Part shown: one piece after another, positions 1 to 8,920 of the stretch
Layout of the letters: each line of letters begins with the position of its first letter
Numbering within the stretch: position 1 is the stretch's first letter
Assembly: GCA_020847765.1 (NCBI GenBank)
Contig: JADLBJ010000177.1
Coordinates: 1 to 39,008 of the forward strand
Reading direction: 5' to 3'
DNA: 39,008 nucleotides
DNA from: Dehalococcoidia bacterium
GTDB lineage: Bacteria; Chloroflexota; Dehalococcoidia; Tepidiformales; Tepidiformaceae
The notes under the pieces: generated by a model
What the model saw: the letters and a program-made list of their open reading frames with translations, nothing else
What the model was told of the DNA's origin: nothing
Databases searched by the model: none
Translations under genes and position numbers: made by a program

Positions 1-915
1 GTCGAGCGGCGCCCAGCGGCGCGGGTCCGAGGTGGTGAAGAGCACCACTGAGCGGGTGCGCAGAGCGGCGGCCACGTGGGAGACGCCCGTGTCGTTGCTG
101 ACGAGCAGCGCCGCCCCGGCGACGAGGGCGCCGAGCGCTCCCAGCGAGGTCTGCCCCGCAAGGAGCGTCGCTGGCGCCGTCATGCGCGCCGCGACCGCGC
201 GACCCAGCGCCACTTCGCTTTCGGTGCCGGTGAGGACGACATCCAGGCCGCGCCGGGCGAGGTCGTCGCCGGCGGCCGCGAAGGCGTCGGGGGGCCAGCG
301 CCGCCCTGGGTCGCGCGCGCCAGGATGGAGGACGGCGTACCTGCCGAACCGGAGGCCAGCCGCGGCGGGAATGTAATGGAGTGCGGCCTGGTCGGCGGCG
401 TAGAGGGGGAATTCAAGCTGCTCGCCACGCGGGTGGGCGCCGAGGAAGACGACGAGATCCAGCAGCCGGCGGATCTCGTGCCCGTTGTCGGGGTAGGGAA
501 GGAAGCTGTCCGACGACGGTCCGGCGTTCGGGGGCGAGAAGCCGGCAACCACACGGGCCCCGAGCCTGCCGACGACCGCGTTCGTGACTGACCCGTCGCC
601 GTGGAGCTGGACGGCCAGGTCGAAGGCTTGCAGCCGCGCTCGCCGGCAGAAGGCGTCGAGGTCGGCTGGGGAGGCCGGTTGCTCGGGAAGGCCGGGGGCG
701 CCGGGGAAAGGGAGGAAGGCATCGACCAGGTGCGAGAAGCGGGCGGCAAAGCTCGTCGCCCAGGGGAGCCCGATGAGCGTGATGGATGCCTCGGGGAGTG
801 CCGAACGCAGCGCCCGGACGGCCGGCACGGCGCAGAGCAGGTCGCCGAGCTGCAGCGCGCGGAAGACGGCCACGCGCCGCGGCGCAGCAGCGCGCAGGGG
901 GGATGAGGGGTACAT
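1..915 (-). CDS. Glycosyltransferase family 9 (heptosyltransferase-like), 3' end cut by window
   Basis: Transfers a sugar from an activated donor, probably to a cell-surface glycan. The frame stays open from an ATG at 915 down to base 1, so the ORF track misses it and only the first 305 residues are present. I read an N-terminal Rossmann half starting VAVFRALQLGDLLCAVPA, the GT9 donor-site stretch HPGARDPGRRWPPDAF near residue 195, and a terminal SDPRRWAPLD, which GT9 proteins have close to the UDP/ADP-sugar pocket. The listed minus ORFs 180-956 and 413-973 are other frames of this gene. The start has a weak GAGG upstream and a TAGAGT -10-like hexamer about 40 nt before it. Acceptor and donor cannot be told from sequence; Chloroflexota mostly lack LPS, so heptose is not assumed. 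Confidence 0.85.
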   Translation of the reverse strand, partial: MYPSSPLRAAAPRRVAVFRALQLGDLLCAVPAVRALRSALPEASITLIGLPWATSFAARFSHLVDAFLPFPGAPGLPEQPASPADLDAFCRRARLQAFDLAVQLHGDGSVTNAVVGRLGARVVAGFSPPNAGPSSDSFLPYPDNGHEIRRLLDLVVFLGAHPRGEQLEFPLYAADQAALHYIPAAAGLRFGRYAVLHPGARDPGRRWPPDAFAAAGDDLARRGLDVVLTGTESEVALGRAVAARMTAPATLLAGQTSLGALGALVAGAALLVSNDTGVSHVAAALRTRSVVLFTTSDPRRWAPLD

Positions 916-954
916 GGCACCTCGTGCTCCCCGAAGGAGCGTTGCGATGGGACC

Positions 955-960
955 ACTCTA
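955..960 (-). promoter_or_regulatory. Possible -10 element of the GT9 gene
   Basis: On the minus strand the hexamer is TAGAGT, fitting the TANNNT pattern, about 40 nt before the ATG. No convincing -35 lies 16-18 nt upstream. The same hexamer occurs before the first CaiB gene. Confidence 0.3.
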
Positions 961-1232
961 GGCGGAGATCCATGCGTTAGCGGTTACGTGCGCGGAGAGG
1001 CAAATAACAGCCATCTGCAGACCAGCCTCGGAGCGTCTTTCTTGCCCCGTGCGCACGTGCGCTGGCGCCCGAGGGAGCCGTGCGCAACCCGGCGGCGAAG
1101 GTTACCCGCGAGGTGCGCACTGCGATGCGATTGTTAGAAGTGAGCGAGCGACTGCAAGGGCGAGGAGAGCCCGGCGAGCCTACGCTGAGGGCCCGCCGGG
1201 GCCAGACGGGGACGAGGAGACGGGTAACACGC

Positions 1233-1254
1233 GCCTGTCACGACGCCGACAGGC
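1233..1254 (+). promoter_or_regulatory. Small hairpin directly before a ribosome binding site
   Basis: GCCTGTC at 1233-1239 pairs perfectly with GACAGGC at 1248-1254 around an 8-nt loop. The next bases, AAAGGAG at 1255-1261, are a good Shine-Dalgarno sequence for the small ORF at 1270. A translation-modulating role is possible but unproven. Confidence 0.4.
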
Positions 1255-1269
1255 AAAGGAGAACGGGCC

Positions 1270-1455
1270 ATGCCAGGGGCTGTACCACGCGACGAACGCA
1301 CTGCCGACGCGGACGCGGCGGGGACAAGGGAGCGGAGAGAGCCAAAGGTGCCGCTCGTCTGGGTGGTCGATCTCGCGTCCCGGCGAGTGGTGCGGCGGCG
1401 GGCGGGCTTGACGCTGGAGGGGCCGGGACTGCCGCTGGCAGGACGCACGCGCTGA
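1270..1455 (+). CDS. 61-aa hypothetical protein upstream of treY, possible Uma2-family remnant
   Basis: The ORF has a good Shine-Dalgarno (AAAGGAG, 8 nt before the ATG), and its TGA lies one base before the TTG start of treY, so it may be translationally coupled to treY. The segment VPLVWVVDLASRRVV resembles the C-terminal core strand of Uma2 (DUF820) proteins, which typically read VxLVWxVDPxxRxV, and the following TLEGPGLPL loosely matches the Uma2 tail. The N-terminal half and the catalytic acidic residues of Uma2 are absent, so at most it is a degraded fragment or a short leader peptide. The Uma2 link is inference from a short similarity. Confidence 0.4.
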   Translation: MPGAVPRDERTADADAAGTRERREPKVPLVWVVDLASRRVVRRRAGLTLEGPGLPLAGRTR

Positions 1456-1456
1456 C

Positions 1457-4234
1457 TTGACGGACGCATGGCCGGGGCGCTACGGCACGCCGCTTGGGAC
1501 GTACCGGCTGCAGCTTCATCGCGGTTTTGGCTTCGCCGAGGCGCGTGCAGCGGCTGGCTATCTGGCGCGCCTCGGGGTTTCCCATCTCTACCTTTCGCCC
1601 GTTTTCACCGCGACGCCGGGCAGCGAACACGGCTACGACGTGGTGGACCACAGCCAGATCAACCCGGAGCTCGGGGGCCTGGCGGGGCTTTACGAGCTGG
1701 GCGAGACGCTGGCGCGGGAAGGGATGGGGCTGGTGCTCGACATCGTCCCCAACCACGTTGGCGTTGGCGGCCGGAACCCCTGGTGGTGGGACGTCCTGCG
1801 CTACGGGCGGGCCTCGCGTTACGCCGGATACTTCGACATCGACTGGGAAGCGCAGCCGCAAATGGAGAGCGGCGTGCTCGTGCTGCCGATGCTCGGCAAG
1901 CCCTTCGGCGTGACGCTGGAGGCCGGTGAGCTGTCGCTCGCCATCGAAGAGAATGACCTTGCGGTTCGCTATTTCGAGAACCGCTTTCCGCTCGCGCCCG
2001 AGAGCTATGCGGCAGTGGCGAGCCTGCCACCATTGGAGTTGCGCGACGAGCTCAACGATCCGGCGGCCTTCGCGTCGCTGGTCGAGGTGCTGGACGGGCT
2101 CGCGCGTGGGGACGCGGAGCGGACGCCGGCACTGCTCGATCGCTGGCGCGAGATCCTGGCGAGCGAGCCGGCGATCCGCGCCCAGCTGGAAGAACAGCTG
2201 GCGGCGATCAACGGCAGGCCGGGAGACCCGGCGAGCTTCGACCGACTCGAGGAGATCCTTCGCCAGCAGCACTACCGCCTGGCGGACTGGCGCGTTTCGG
2301 GCGAAGAGCTGAACTACCGGCGCTTCTTCGACATCAACAGCCTCGCCGGCATCCGCGTGGAACGCGAGGACGTCTTCGAGGAGGTGCACGCGCTCGTCTT
2401 TCAGCTGGTGGCCCGCGGCATCGTGACCGGCGTCCGGGTGGACCACATCGACGGGCTGTACGACCCGGCTAGCTACCTGGCGCGCCTCCGCCACAGGCTG
2501 GACGAGGCGAGCGGGGAGGCGGGCGGCGGCCATGTCCCCATCTATGTCGAGAAGATCCTCGAGGGTGACGAGGCGCTGCCCGGGCACTGGCCCGTCGACG
2601 GCACGACCGGCTATGAGCTGGCGGCGCGCGTCGACGGCCTCCTGGTCGACGAAGAAGGACGGCGCGGGCTGGACGAGACGTACCGCCAGTTCCTCGGGCG
2701 GACGACGCGCTACCAACGGGTCGCGTACGAGGCGCGACTCGAGGTGGCGGAGAGCGCCTTTGCCGGCGAGGTCAACCTGCTGGCGCTGCAGCTCCACCGG
2801 ATCGCGCAGCGCCACCGGCGCCACCGGGACAATACACTCCGCTCGCTCAGGGAAGCGCTGACGGTGCTGCTGGCGTCCTTCCCGGTCTATCGGACCTACC
2901 TCGACCCGGCCGGCGACGACCAGAGCGACCGATTCCTTCGCCAGGCGCTGGAGACGGCCCGCCGGCGAGCGCCGCTCGTCTCGGAGGACGCGCTGGACTT
3001 CCTCGCGGAGGTGCTGTTGCTCGAGGGCGACCTCGAGGAGGAGGAGCGGGCGCGCCGCGAGCACTTCCGCCGGCGCTTCCAGCAGCTTTCTGGCCCTGTG
3101 ATGGCCAAGGGGCAGGAAGACACCACCTTCTATCGGTACAACCGTCTGATCTCCCTGAACGAGGTGGGGAGCGACCCGGCGCGATTCGGCATGCCGCCTG
3201 CCGACGTTCACGCATGGCTCGAGGCCCGGGCGCGGGACTGGTCGGGGGCCATGTTGGCGGGCTCAACGCACGACACAAAGCGGAGTGCGAGCGTACGCGC
3301 CCGGATCCACGTGCTCTCGGAGGTGCCGGACGTCTGGCGGACGGAGGTTTTCGCCTGGCGGGGACTGAACGACCGCCTGCGGGGCACCGTCGACGGCGAG
3401 CCGGCGCCATCGGCAAACGCCGAGTACTACCTGTATCAGACGCTCGTCGGGTCGTGGCCCGAAGGGGGGCTCGACAACGACTACCGCGGGCGGCTGCGCA
3501 CCCATTTCATCAAGGCCATGCGCGAGGCGAAGGCGGAGACCAGCTGGCTGCGGCCGAACGAGGCGTACGAGGAAGCAGCGCTGGCGTTTCTCGACGGCAT
3601 CCTCGACCCCTGGGAGTCGGCCGAGCTGCTGGCGCGCATCGAGGCGTTCGTGACACGCGTGCGGCCGGCGGGGATCCTGAACGCGGTGAGCGGCCTAGTC
3701 GTCCGCGCGCTGGCTCCCGGGTTCCCCGACGTCTACCAGGGAACGGAGCGCTGGCGGTTCTCGCTCACCGACCCCGACAACCGGCGGCCGGTCGACTTCG
3801 CAGCGGCGGAGGCGCTCCTCGGCTGCAGCGGACCTGGCCCGGCACCCGATCTGGCGAGTGACGCCGGCAGGCAATGGCTCGTGCGGACGCTGCTGCGCAT
3901 CCGGGCAGAATGGCGCGAGGCGCTGACGGGTGAATACAGGGGGCTGCAGGTCGAAGGGAGGCGAGCGGACCGTGTGTTCGCATTCGCCCGCAGTGGGCGT
4001 GGGGGCACGCTCGTCGCCATTGTTCCGCGCCGAACCGTGCCGTTGCTCGACGAGGCGGGACGCGTGGCAGCCGAGGCCTGGGAGGATACGCGCGTTGCGC
4101 TGCCCGTCGGAGAAGGCTGGCACGACCTCGCCTCCGGCGGACAGCTTGAGCCCGGCGACACGATCGCGTGCCGTGAGGCGCTCGCACGGCTGCCCTTCGC
4201 GCTCCTCGGCCGACGGGAGGGCGACGGTGGCTGA
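1457..4234 (+). CDS. treY: Maltooligosyl trehalose synthase (GH13 subfamily 26)
   Basis: Intramolecular transglucosylase that turns the reducing-end alpha-1,4 bond of maltodextrin into an alpha,alpha-1,1 bond, giving maltooligosyl trehalose for TreZ. The 925-residue product opens with the TreY signature GTYRLQLHRGFGF and SEHGYDVVDHSQINPELGG. The GH13 regions follow in order: LDIVPNHVG (about residue 95), GVRVDHIDGLYDP with the nucleophile Asp (about 327), YVEKILEGDE with the acid/base Glu (about 364), and GSTHDTKRS with the transition-state Asp (about 603). DVYQGTE is near the end. The TTG at 1457 is the first usable start after an in-frame stop at 1409-1411 and has only a weak Shine-Dalgarno. 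It overlaps treZ by 8 nt and faces glgX, forming a TreX-TreY-TreZ set. Confidence 0.95.
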   Translation: MTDAWPGRYGTPLGTYRLQLHRGFGFAEARAAAGYLARLGVSHLYLSPVFTATPGSEHGYDVVDHSQINPELGGLAGLYELGETLAREGMGLVLDIVPNHVGVGGRNPWWWDVLRYGRASRYAGYFDIDWEAQPQMESGVLVLPMLGKPFGVTLEAGELSLAIEENDLAVRYFENRFPLAPESYAAVASLPPLELRDELNDPAAFASLVEVLDGLARGDAERTPALLDRWREILASEPAIRAQLEEQLAAINGRPGDPASFDRLEEILRQQHYRLADWRVSGEELNYRRFFDINSLAGIRVEREDVFEEVHALVFQLVARGIVTGVRVDHIDGLYDPASYLARLRHRLDEASGEAGGGHVPIYVEKILEGDEALPGHWPVDGTTGYELAARVDGLLVDEEGRRGLDETYRQFLGRTTRYQRVAYEARLEVAESAFAGEVNLLALQLHRIAQRHRRHRDNTLRSLREALTVLLASFPVYRTYLDPAGDDQSDRFLRQALETARRRAPLVSEDALDFLAEVLLLEGDLEEEERARREHFRRRFQQLSGPVMAKGQEDTTFYRYNRLISLNEVGSDPARFGMPPADVHAWLEARARDWSGAMLAGSTHDTKRSASVRARIHVLSEVPDVWRTEVFAWRGLNDRLRGTVDGEPAPSANAEYYLYQTLVGSWPEGGLDNDYRGRLRTHFIKAMREAKAETSWLRPNEAYEEAALAFLDGILDPWESAELLARIEAFVTRVRPAGILNAVSGLVVRALAPGFPDVYQGTERWRFSLTDPDNRRPVDFAAAEALLGCSGPGPAPDLASDAGRQWLVRTLLRIRAEWREALTGEYRGLQVEGRRADRVFAFARSGRGGTLVAIVPRRTVPLLDEAGRVAAEAWEDTRVALPVGEGWHDLASGGQLEPGDTIACREALARLPFALLGRREGDGG

Positions 4235-6077
4235 GTGGCGGGGCAGTCTCGGCGCGATCGTGGAACCCGGGGGGGTGCGCTTCCGGGTCTGGGCGCCGCA
4301 GCCGGAAGACGTGGCACTCGAGCTGCGCGACGGCGACGGATGGGGGCGGACGGTCGCGCTCGAGCGGGAGGAACACGGCTACTGGTCAGGATGGGTGAAG
4401 GGCGTGGAGGACGGGCAGCGGTACCGCTTCCTGGCGGACGGCGCGGCCTACCCGGACCCCTGTTCGCGCTCCCAGCCGGAGGGCGTGCATGGGGCGTCAG
4501 AGGTCGTCGACCCTGGCGCGCACCGCTGGAGCGATCGCGGCTGGCGCCGACCGGGCCTGGAGAACCTCGTCATCTACGAGATCCACGTGGGCACGTTCAC
4601 GCGGGAGGGGACCTTCGGGGCGGCTGCCGCGCGGCTCAGTGAGCTGTGCGCACTGGGAGTGACGGCAGTCGAGCTGATGCCGGTGGCGTGCTTCCCGGGG
4701 CGATGGAACTGGGGATACGACGGTGTGGCGCTCTTCGCCCCCGCGGCGGTGTATGGCGGCCCGGATGGGCTGCGCTGGTTCGTGGAGGCGGCCCACCGCG
4801 AAGGGCTGGCGGTCATCCTTGACGTGGTCTTCAACCACTTCGGCCCGGATGGCAACTACACGGGGGTCTTTTCGACGCAGTACACGACGCCCCGCCATCA
4901 GACGCCCTGGGGCGACGCCGTGAACTTCGACGACGAAGGTTCGGCCGAGGTGCGGCGCTTCTATCGGGAGAACCTGCTGCACTGGCTGCACGAATACCAC
5001 GTCGACGGCTTCCGCTTCGACGCGACGCACGCCATTCGGGACGAGTCGACCAGGCATATCCTGGCCGAGCTGAGTGACGCGGTGCGGACCGGGACACCGG
5101 GCGAGCGGCCGTATCTCTTCGCCGAATCAAACGAGAACGACGTGCGCTACCTGCTCCCCACGGCCGAGGGCGGGTACGGCATGGACGGTGTCTGGGCGGA
5201 CGACTTCCATCACGCGGTGCGGACGCTGCTGACGGGCGAACGGGAGGGTTACTTGCGCAGCTACGCCGGGACGGCCGAGGAGCTCGCGCGAACGGTGGAA
5301 CAGGGGTTCCTGTACGAGGGCCAGGAGGACCTGTTCTTCGGGGGGCCGCGTGGGACGCCGGCGCGAACGCAGCCCTGGCGGCAATTCGTCTACTGCACGC
5401 AGAACCATGACCAGGTGGGCAACCGCGCCCTCGGTCTGCGGCTCGACGCGACGGCCTCGCTGGGCGAACGGCTGGCGGCGGCGACGCTCTTGCTGCTCCT
5501 CCCGCAGACGCCGCTCATCTTCGAGGGTCAGGAGTTCGGGGCGTCGACTCCCTTTCTCTTCTTCACGGACCACAACCCGGAGCTGGGGCGGCTGGTGACC
5601 GAAGGGCGACGGGCGGAGTTTGCCGCGTTCTCGGCGTTTCGCGACCCGGCGCTGCGTGAGCAAATCCCGGACCCGCAGGCTGAGAGCACCTTCCGGCGCT
5701 CTCAGCTGCGCTGGGAGGAGGCGGAATACGGGGCGGGCGCGCTCACGCGGTCCTACTACGAAGAGCTCCTGCGGCTGCGGCGTGAGGACGCGGTGCTGCG
5801 TGGTGTGCGCCACGGGCGCGGACCGTTGCGGGCGCTCGCTCACGGACGGACAGTCCTGGTGGCGCTCGGCGACGGAGCAGAACGACGCCTGATCGCCGCG
5901 AACTTCGGCGACGAGGACGAGTCGATCGCGTGGGAAGGCGCAGGTCGAGGCGGGATTGTCGTCTGCTCCGACGAAGCGCGGTTCGGCGGCGGGGGCAGAA
6001 GCGGGGAGGTGGCCCCTGGGAAGTTACTCGTGCCCCGGCGCGCAGGCCTGCTGGCGGCGGTGCACGGTCGCGGATGA
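4227..6077 (+). CDS. treZ: Malto-oligosyltrehalose trehalohydrolase (GH13 subfamily 10)
   Basis: Hydrolyses the alpha-1,4 bond next to the trehalose end of maltooligosyl trehalose and releases trehalose. The track ORF begins at 3930, inside treY; the GTG at 4227 is preferred because GGGAGG lies 6 nt upstream and the product then starts MAEWRGSLGAIVEPGGVRFRVWAP, a normal TreZ beginning (616 aa). An N-terminal CBM48-like beta-sandwich is followed by the barrel: LMPVACFPGRWNWGYDGVAL, LDVVFNHFGPDGNY, VDGFRFDATHAIRD (nucleophile Asp about 263), LFAESNEND (acid/base Glu about 299) and TQNHDQVGNR. The 8-nt overlap with treY indicates translational coupling. Confidence 0.95.
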   Translation: MAEWRGSLGAIVEPGGVRFRVWAPQPEDVALELRDGDGWGRTVALEREEHGYWSGWVKGVEDGQRYRFLADGAAYPDPCSRSQPEGVHGASEVVDPGAHRWSDRGWRRPGLENLVIYEIHVGTFTREGTFGAAAARLSELCALGVTAVELMPVACFPGRWNWGYDGVALFAPAAVYGGPDGLRWFVEAAHREGLAVILDVVFNHFGPDGNYTGVFSTQYTTPRHQTPWGDAVNFDDEGSAEVRRFYRENLLHWLHEYHVDGFRFDATHAIRDESTRHILAELSDAVRTGTPGERPYLFAESNENDVRYLLPTAEGGYGMDGVWADDFHHAVRTLLTGEREGYLRSYAGTAEELARTVEQGFLYEGQEDLFFGGPRGTPARTQPWRQFVYCTQNHDQVGNRALGLRLDATASLGERLAAATLLLLLPQTPLIFEGQEFGASTPFLFFTDHNPELGRLVTEGRRAEFAAFSAFRDPALREQIPDPQAESTFRRSQLRWEEAEYGAGALTRSYYEELLRLRREDAVLRGVRHGRGPLRALAHGRTVLVALGDGAERRLIAANFGDEDESIAWEGAGRGGIVVCSDEARFGGGGRSGEVAPGKLLVPRRAGLLAAVHGRG

Positions 6078-6092
6078 CAGGCGGGGGGCGGA

Positions 6093-8231
6093 TCAGCGGG
6101 TGGGGTGAGTGAGGACAGCGACGGAGCGGCTGGCGAGCGGGTAGGGCGCCTTGCCGCGCAACCGCCGAGCTCCCTCACGCTCATGAGGGCGGGCGGTGTC
6201 GAGGGTGAGTGACCAGCGCTCGGCACCGACAGCGGGGGGTAGGGTGAAGGCGACGCCGGCGGCGCTGGCGTTCATGAGGATGACGATGGCGTCGTCAAGA
6301 ACGGGACGGCCCTCTTCGTCGGTAAGGTCCGAGGCGGCGCCGGCGAGCCAGACGCCCAGGCAGCGGGTCGCTTCGTCGGCCCATTGCTCTTCGGTGAGCT
6401 CTTCGCCGTCGGGCCAGAGCCAGGAGATGTCCTTGAGGCCGCGGCCGCGAATGGGACGGCCCTGGAAGTAGTGGCGGCGGCGCAGCACGGGGTGACGCGC
6501 GCGGAAGGCGACGAGCCGACGCGTCCAGGCGAAGAGGGCGTGCTGTTCGGCGGAAAGGTCCCATGATTGCCAGGCGATCTCGCTGTCCTGGCAGTAGGCG
6601 TTGTTGTTGCCCTGCTGCGTCCGTCCCACGGGGTCGCCGTGGAGGATCATGGGAACACCCTGGGACAGTAGGAGGGTGGTGAGGAAGTTCCGCTGCTGGC
6701 GGGCGCGCAGATCGTTGACAGCGGCGGCGTCCGTCTCACCTTCGGCGCCGCAGTTCCAGGAGAGGTTGTCGTCGGTGCCGTCGCGGTTGTCCTCGCCGTT
6801 CGCCTCGTTGTGCTTGTCGTTGTAGCTGACGAGGTCGCGGAGGGTGAAGCCGTCGTGGGCGGTGACGAAGTTGATGGAGGCATATGGGCGGCGACCATTG
6901 CGGGCGTACAGGTCGGAGGAGCCGGTGAGCCGGTAGCCGAGGTCGCCGGCCTGGCCGGGGTCGCCCCGCCAGAAGCGACGCACGGTGTCGCGGTACTTGC
7001 CGTTCCATTCGGCCCAGAGGACGGGGAAGTTGCCGACCTGGTAACCGCCTTCGCCGAGATCCCAGGGTTCGGCGATGAGCTTGACCTGGGAGACAACCGG
7101 GTCCTGATGGATGATGTCGAAGAAGGCGGACAGGCGGTCGACCTCGTGGAGCTCGCGGGCAAGCGTGGCGGCGAGGTCGAAGCGGAAACCGTCGACATGC
7201 ATGTCGGTGACCCAGTAGCGGAGACTGTCCATGATCAGCTGGATCACGCGCGGGTGGAGCATGTTGAGGGTGTTGCCGGTGCCCGTGTAGTCCATGTAGT
7301 AGCGGCCGTCGCCAGTCAGCCGGTAGTAGGACGGGTTGTCGATGCCGCGGAAGGCGAGGGTTGGGCCGAAGTGGTTGCCCTCGGCCGTGTGGTTGTAGAC
7401 GACGTCGAGGATCACTTCGATGCCCGCCTGATGGAGCACCTTGACCATCGTCTTGAACTCGGCGACGGCGGCGCCGGGGCGGGAGTCGGAGGTGTAGCGG
7501 GTGTCGGGGGCGAAGTAGCCGATCGAGTTGTAGCCCCAATAGTTGCGCAGCCCACGGTCGACGAGGTGCTTGTCGTTGACGAAGTGGTGGACGGGCATGA
7601 GCTCGAGGGCGGTGACGCCGAGCTCCTGCAGGTGGCGCACGACGTGGTGGTCGGCGAGGGCGGAATAGGTGCCGCGCAGCCGCACCGGAATGCCGGGGTG
7701 GAGGAGGGTGAAGCCGCGGACGTGCGTCTCGAGGATCACGGTGTTATGCAGGGGAGTGCCGGGGCGGCGGTCGTCTCCCCAGGAGAAAGCCGGCTCGACG
7801 ACGACGGACTTCGCCATGCCAGGGGCGCTGTCGCGTTCGTCGACGTCAAGGTCGCGGTCGTCGCCTCCCCCGACCGGATAGCCGAACATCGCGTCCGACC
7901 AGTCGACGGCGCCGGAGATTGCCCTGGCGTACGGGTCGAGCAGGAGCTTTGCGGGGTTGAAGCGCATGCCACGTGCCGGGTCGAAGGGGCCGAAGACGCG
8001 GTAGCCGTACAGCTGACCGGGGCGCGCGTCCGGCAGGTAGACGTGCCAGACAAAGTCGGTTTGCTCACGGAGCGTGATGCGCGCGGTCTCGCTGGCGCCG
8101 TGCGCCTGGTCGAAGAGGCAGAGGTCGACCCGTTCGGCGTGCTCGCTGAAGAGAGCGAAGTTGACGCCGCTACCGTCCCATGTCGCACCGAGGGGGTAAG
8201 GGACGCCGGGGAGCGTCCGGTGGGCAGTGAT
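6093..8231 (-). CDS. glgX: Glycogen debranching enzyme (GH13 subfamily 11, TreX/GlgX type)
   Basis: Cleaves alpha-1,6 branches of glycogen or limit dextrin, supplying linear maltodextrin to TreY. Visible motifs: [24 protein letters not shown] at the N-terminus (CBM48), [30 protein letters not shown] (nucleophile Asp about 351), [14 protein letters not shown] (Glu about 388), [20 protein letters not shown] and [11 protein letters not shown]. The only canonical in-frame start upstream is GTG at 8279, which adds 16 residues ([16 protein letters not shown]). I give 8231 as the likelier start because a perfect AGGAGG lies 7 nt before an ATC codon there and family proteins begin about at that point. 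A TACAGT -10-like box lies inside the 16-codon extension. The gene converges on treZ with a 15-nt gap. Function is sure; the start is not. Confidence 0.93.
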   Translation of the reverse strand: MTAHRTLPGVPYPLGATWDGSGVNFALFSEHAERVDLCLFDQAHGASETARITLREQTDFVWHVYLPDARPGQLYGYRVFGPFDPARGMRFNPAKLLLDPYARAISGAVDWSDAMFGYPVGGGDDRDLDVDERDSAPGMAKSVVVEPAFSWGDDRRPGTPLHNTVILETHVRGFTLLHPGIPVRLRGTYSALADHHVVRHLQELGVTALELMPVHHFVNDKHLVDRGLRNYWGYNSIGYFAPDTRYTSDSRPGAAVAEFKTMVKVLHQAGIEVILDVVYNHTAEGNHFGPTLAFRGIDNPSYYRLTGDGRYYMDYTGTGNTLNMLHPRVIQLIMDSLRYWVTDMHVDGFRFDLAATLARELHEVDRLSAFFDIIHQDPVVSQVKLIAEPWDLGEGGYQVGNFPVLWAEWNGKYRDTVRRFWRGDPGQAGDLGYRLTGSSDLYARNGRRPYASINFVTAHDGFTLRDLVSYNDKHNEANGEDNRDGTDDNLSWNCGAEGETDAAAVNDLRARQQRNFLTTLLLSQGVPMILHGDPVGRTQQGNNNAYCQDSEIAWQSWDLSAEQHALFAWTRRLVAFRARHPVLRRRHYFQGRPIRGRGLKDISWLWPDGEELTEEQWADEATRCLGVWLAGAASDLTDEEGRPVLDDAIVILMNASAAGVAFTLPPAVGAERWSLTLDTARPHEREGARRLRGKAPYPLASRSVAVLTHPTR

Positions 8232-8238
8232 AGCGGCG

Positions 8239-8244
8239 CCTCCT
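8239..8244 (-). promoter_or_regulatory. Consensus ribosome binding site of glgX
   Basis: Minus-strand AGGAGG ends 7 nt before the in-frame ATC at 8231-8229. No ATG, GTG or TTG lies at that distance in any frame, so the site appears to drive initiation at ATC or to be what is left after an ATG-to-ATC change. Confidence 0.6.
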
Positions 8245-8260
8245 CGACGGAGTTGTTTCC

Positions 8261-8266
8261 ACTGTA
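8261..8266 (-). promoter_or_regulatory. Possible -10 element of glgX
   Basis: Minus-strand TACAGT (four of six to TATAAT, fits TANNNT). Transcription from here would begin downstream of the GTG at 8279, leaving a leader of about 25 nt with the AGGAGG. No good -35 at standard spacing. Confidence 0.35.
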
Positions 8267-8420
8267 GCGGATGAGGCACGCCGGAGTGGGCAACGGCCGA
8301 GCGGGGCGTGCTGGGGCGGCCGCTTCATCAGGTGCACGCCGACGGCCGGGGCCTTGATGCCGGCGCGATGAGGCGGGCGGTACAACGGGGGCGGAAGGCA
8401 TGGCGAGAGGAGGCAGGGAA

Positions 8421-8915
8421 ATGGCCACAGCGCCGACGTGCATCATCGCGTACACCGCGGAGGACGATCGCTACCGGGCCGTACGCGAGGCGGCGATAGA
8501 AACGGCACGGGCCGCGGAAGCGCGCCTCATCCTGTACGACATCGACGCGGCGCAGATGTTCGCGTCGCCCCTGCCGACGGAGGAGTGGTCCGGGGAAGGC
8601 GACCGCGACCTCTGGCCGGACAAGCTGGCGCCTGACGACCTGGAGCGGGCGGGACGCCATGGCGTCGCCGAGCAGGTGCGCGCGGCGCGACGGGCGGGCG
8701 TCCAGGCGTTCGCGTGGCTGCCCCAGAAGAAGGGGGCCGACGGCCTGGCCGAGTACGCCGAGGCGCAGGGCGCCGACCTGATCATGATGCCCGAGCAGAT
8801 GGAAGACCCGGGCGTCGTCGACCGCCTGCGCGGCGCCAGCGTGGAAGCGGCCGTCGAGGAGACGGGCAGGCCGGTGGCGGTGGTGGGCGAGGCGGGGGAG
8901 ATCGACTACCGGTAG
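8421..8915 (+). CDS. UspA-like small Rossmann-fold protein
   Basis: A 164-residue cytoplasmic protein with the alternating strand/helix pattern of universal stress proteins. It starts CIIAYTAEDDRYRAVREAAIETARAAEARLILYDID, has a DLIMMPEQ strand where Usp proteins have D-L-I-V-M-G, and ends GRPVAVVGE. The ATG at 8421 is chosen over the track start at 8400 because AGGAGG sits 7 nt before it. The glycine-rich ATP loop of ATP-binding Usp proteins (G-x2-G-x9-G-S/T) is absent; PEQMEDPGVVDRL stands there instead, so it is probably a non-ATP-binding member. It diverges from glgX and ends 5 nt from the MFS gene on the other strand. Confidence 0.65.
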   Translation: MATAPTCIIAYTAEDDRYRAVREAAIETARAAEARLILYDIDAAQMFASPLPTEEWSGEGDRDLWPDKLAPDDLERAGRHGVAEQVRAARRAGVQAFAWLPQKKGADGLAEYAEAQGADLIMMPEQMEDPGVVDRLRGASVEAAVEETGRPVAVVGEAGEIDYR

Positions 8916-8920
8916 GGGTT

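Larger units (their letters stand above)
916..1269. other. 354-bp stretch without a supported gene
   Basis: Open frames here (such as plus 1080-1460 and minus 1134-1469) are arginine-rich, low-complexity readings of GC-rich DNA with no recognisable domain. The stretch holds the presumed promoter for the GT9 gene on the minus strand, the 8-bp palindrome gtgcgcac at 1049-1056, and a 7-bp hairpin at its right end. No tRNA-like cloverleaf was seen. Confidence 0.6.

Noticed and set aside
1238-3211. 657-aa minus-strand ORF over treY
   Set aside because: treY on the plus strand has all GH13 motifs; this reading has none.
8279-8306. TTGCCC as a -35 element for glgX
   Set aside because: It stands 21 nt from the TACAGT box, too far for a standard sigma70 promoter.
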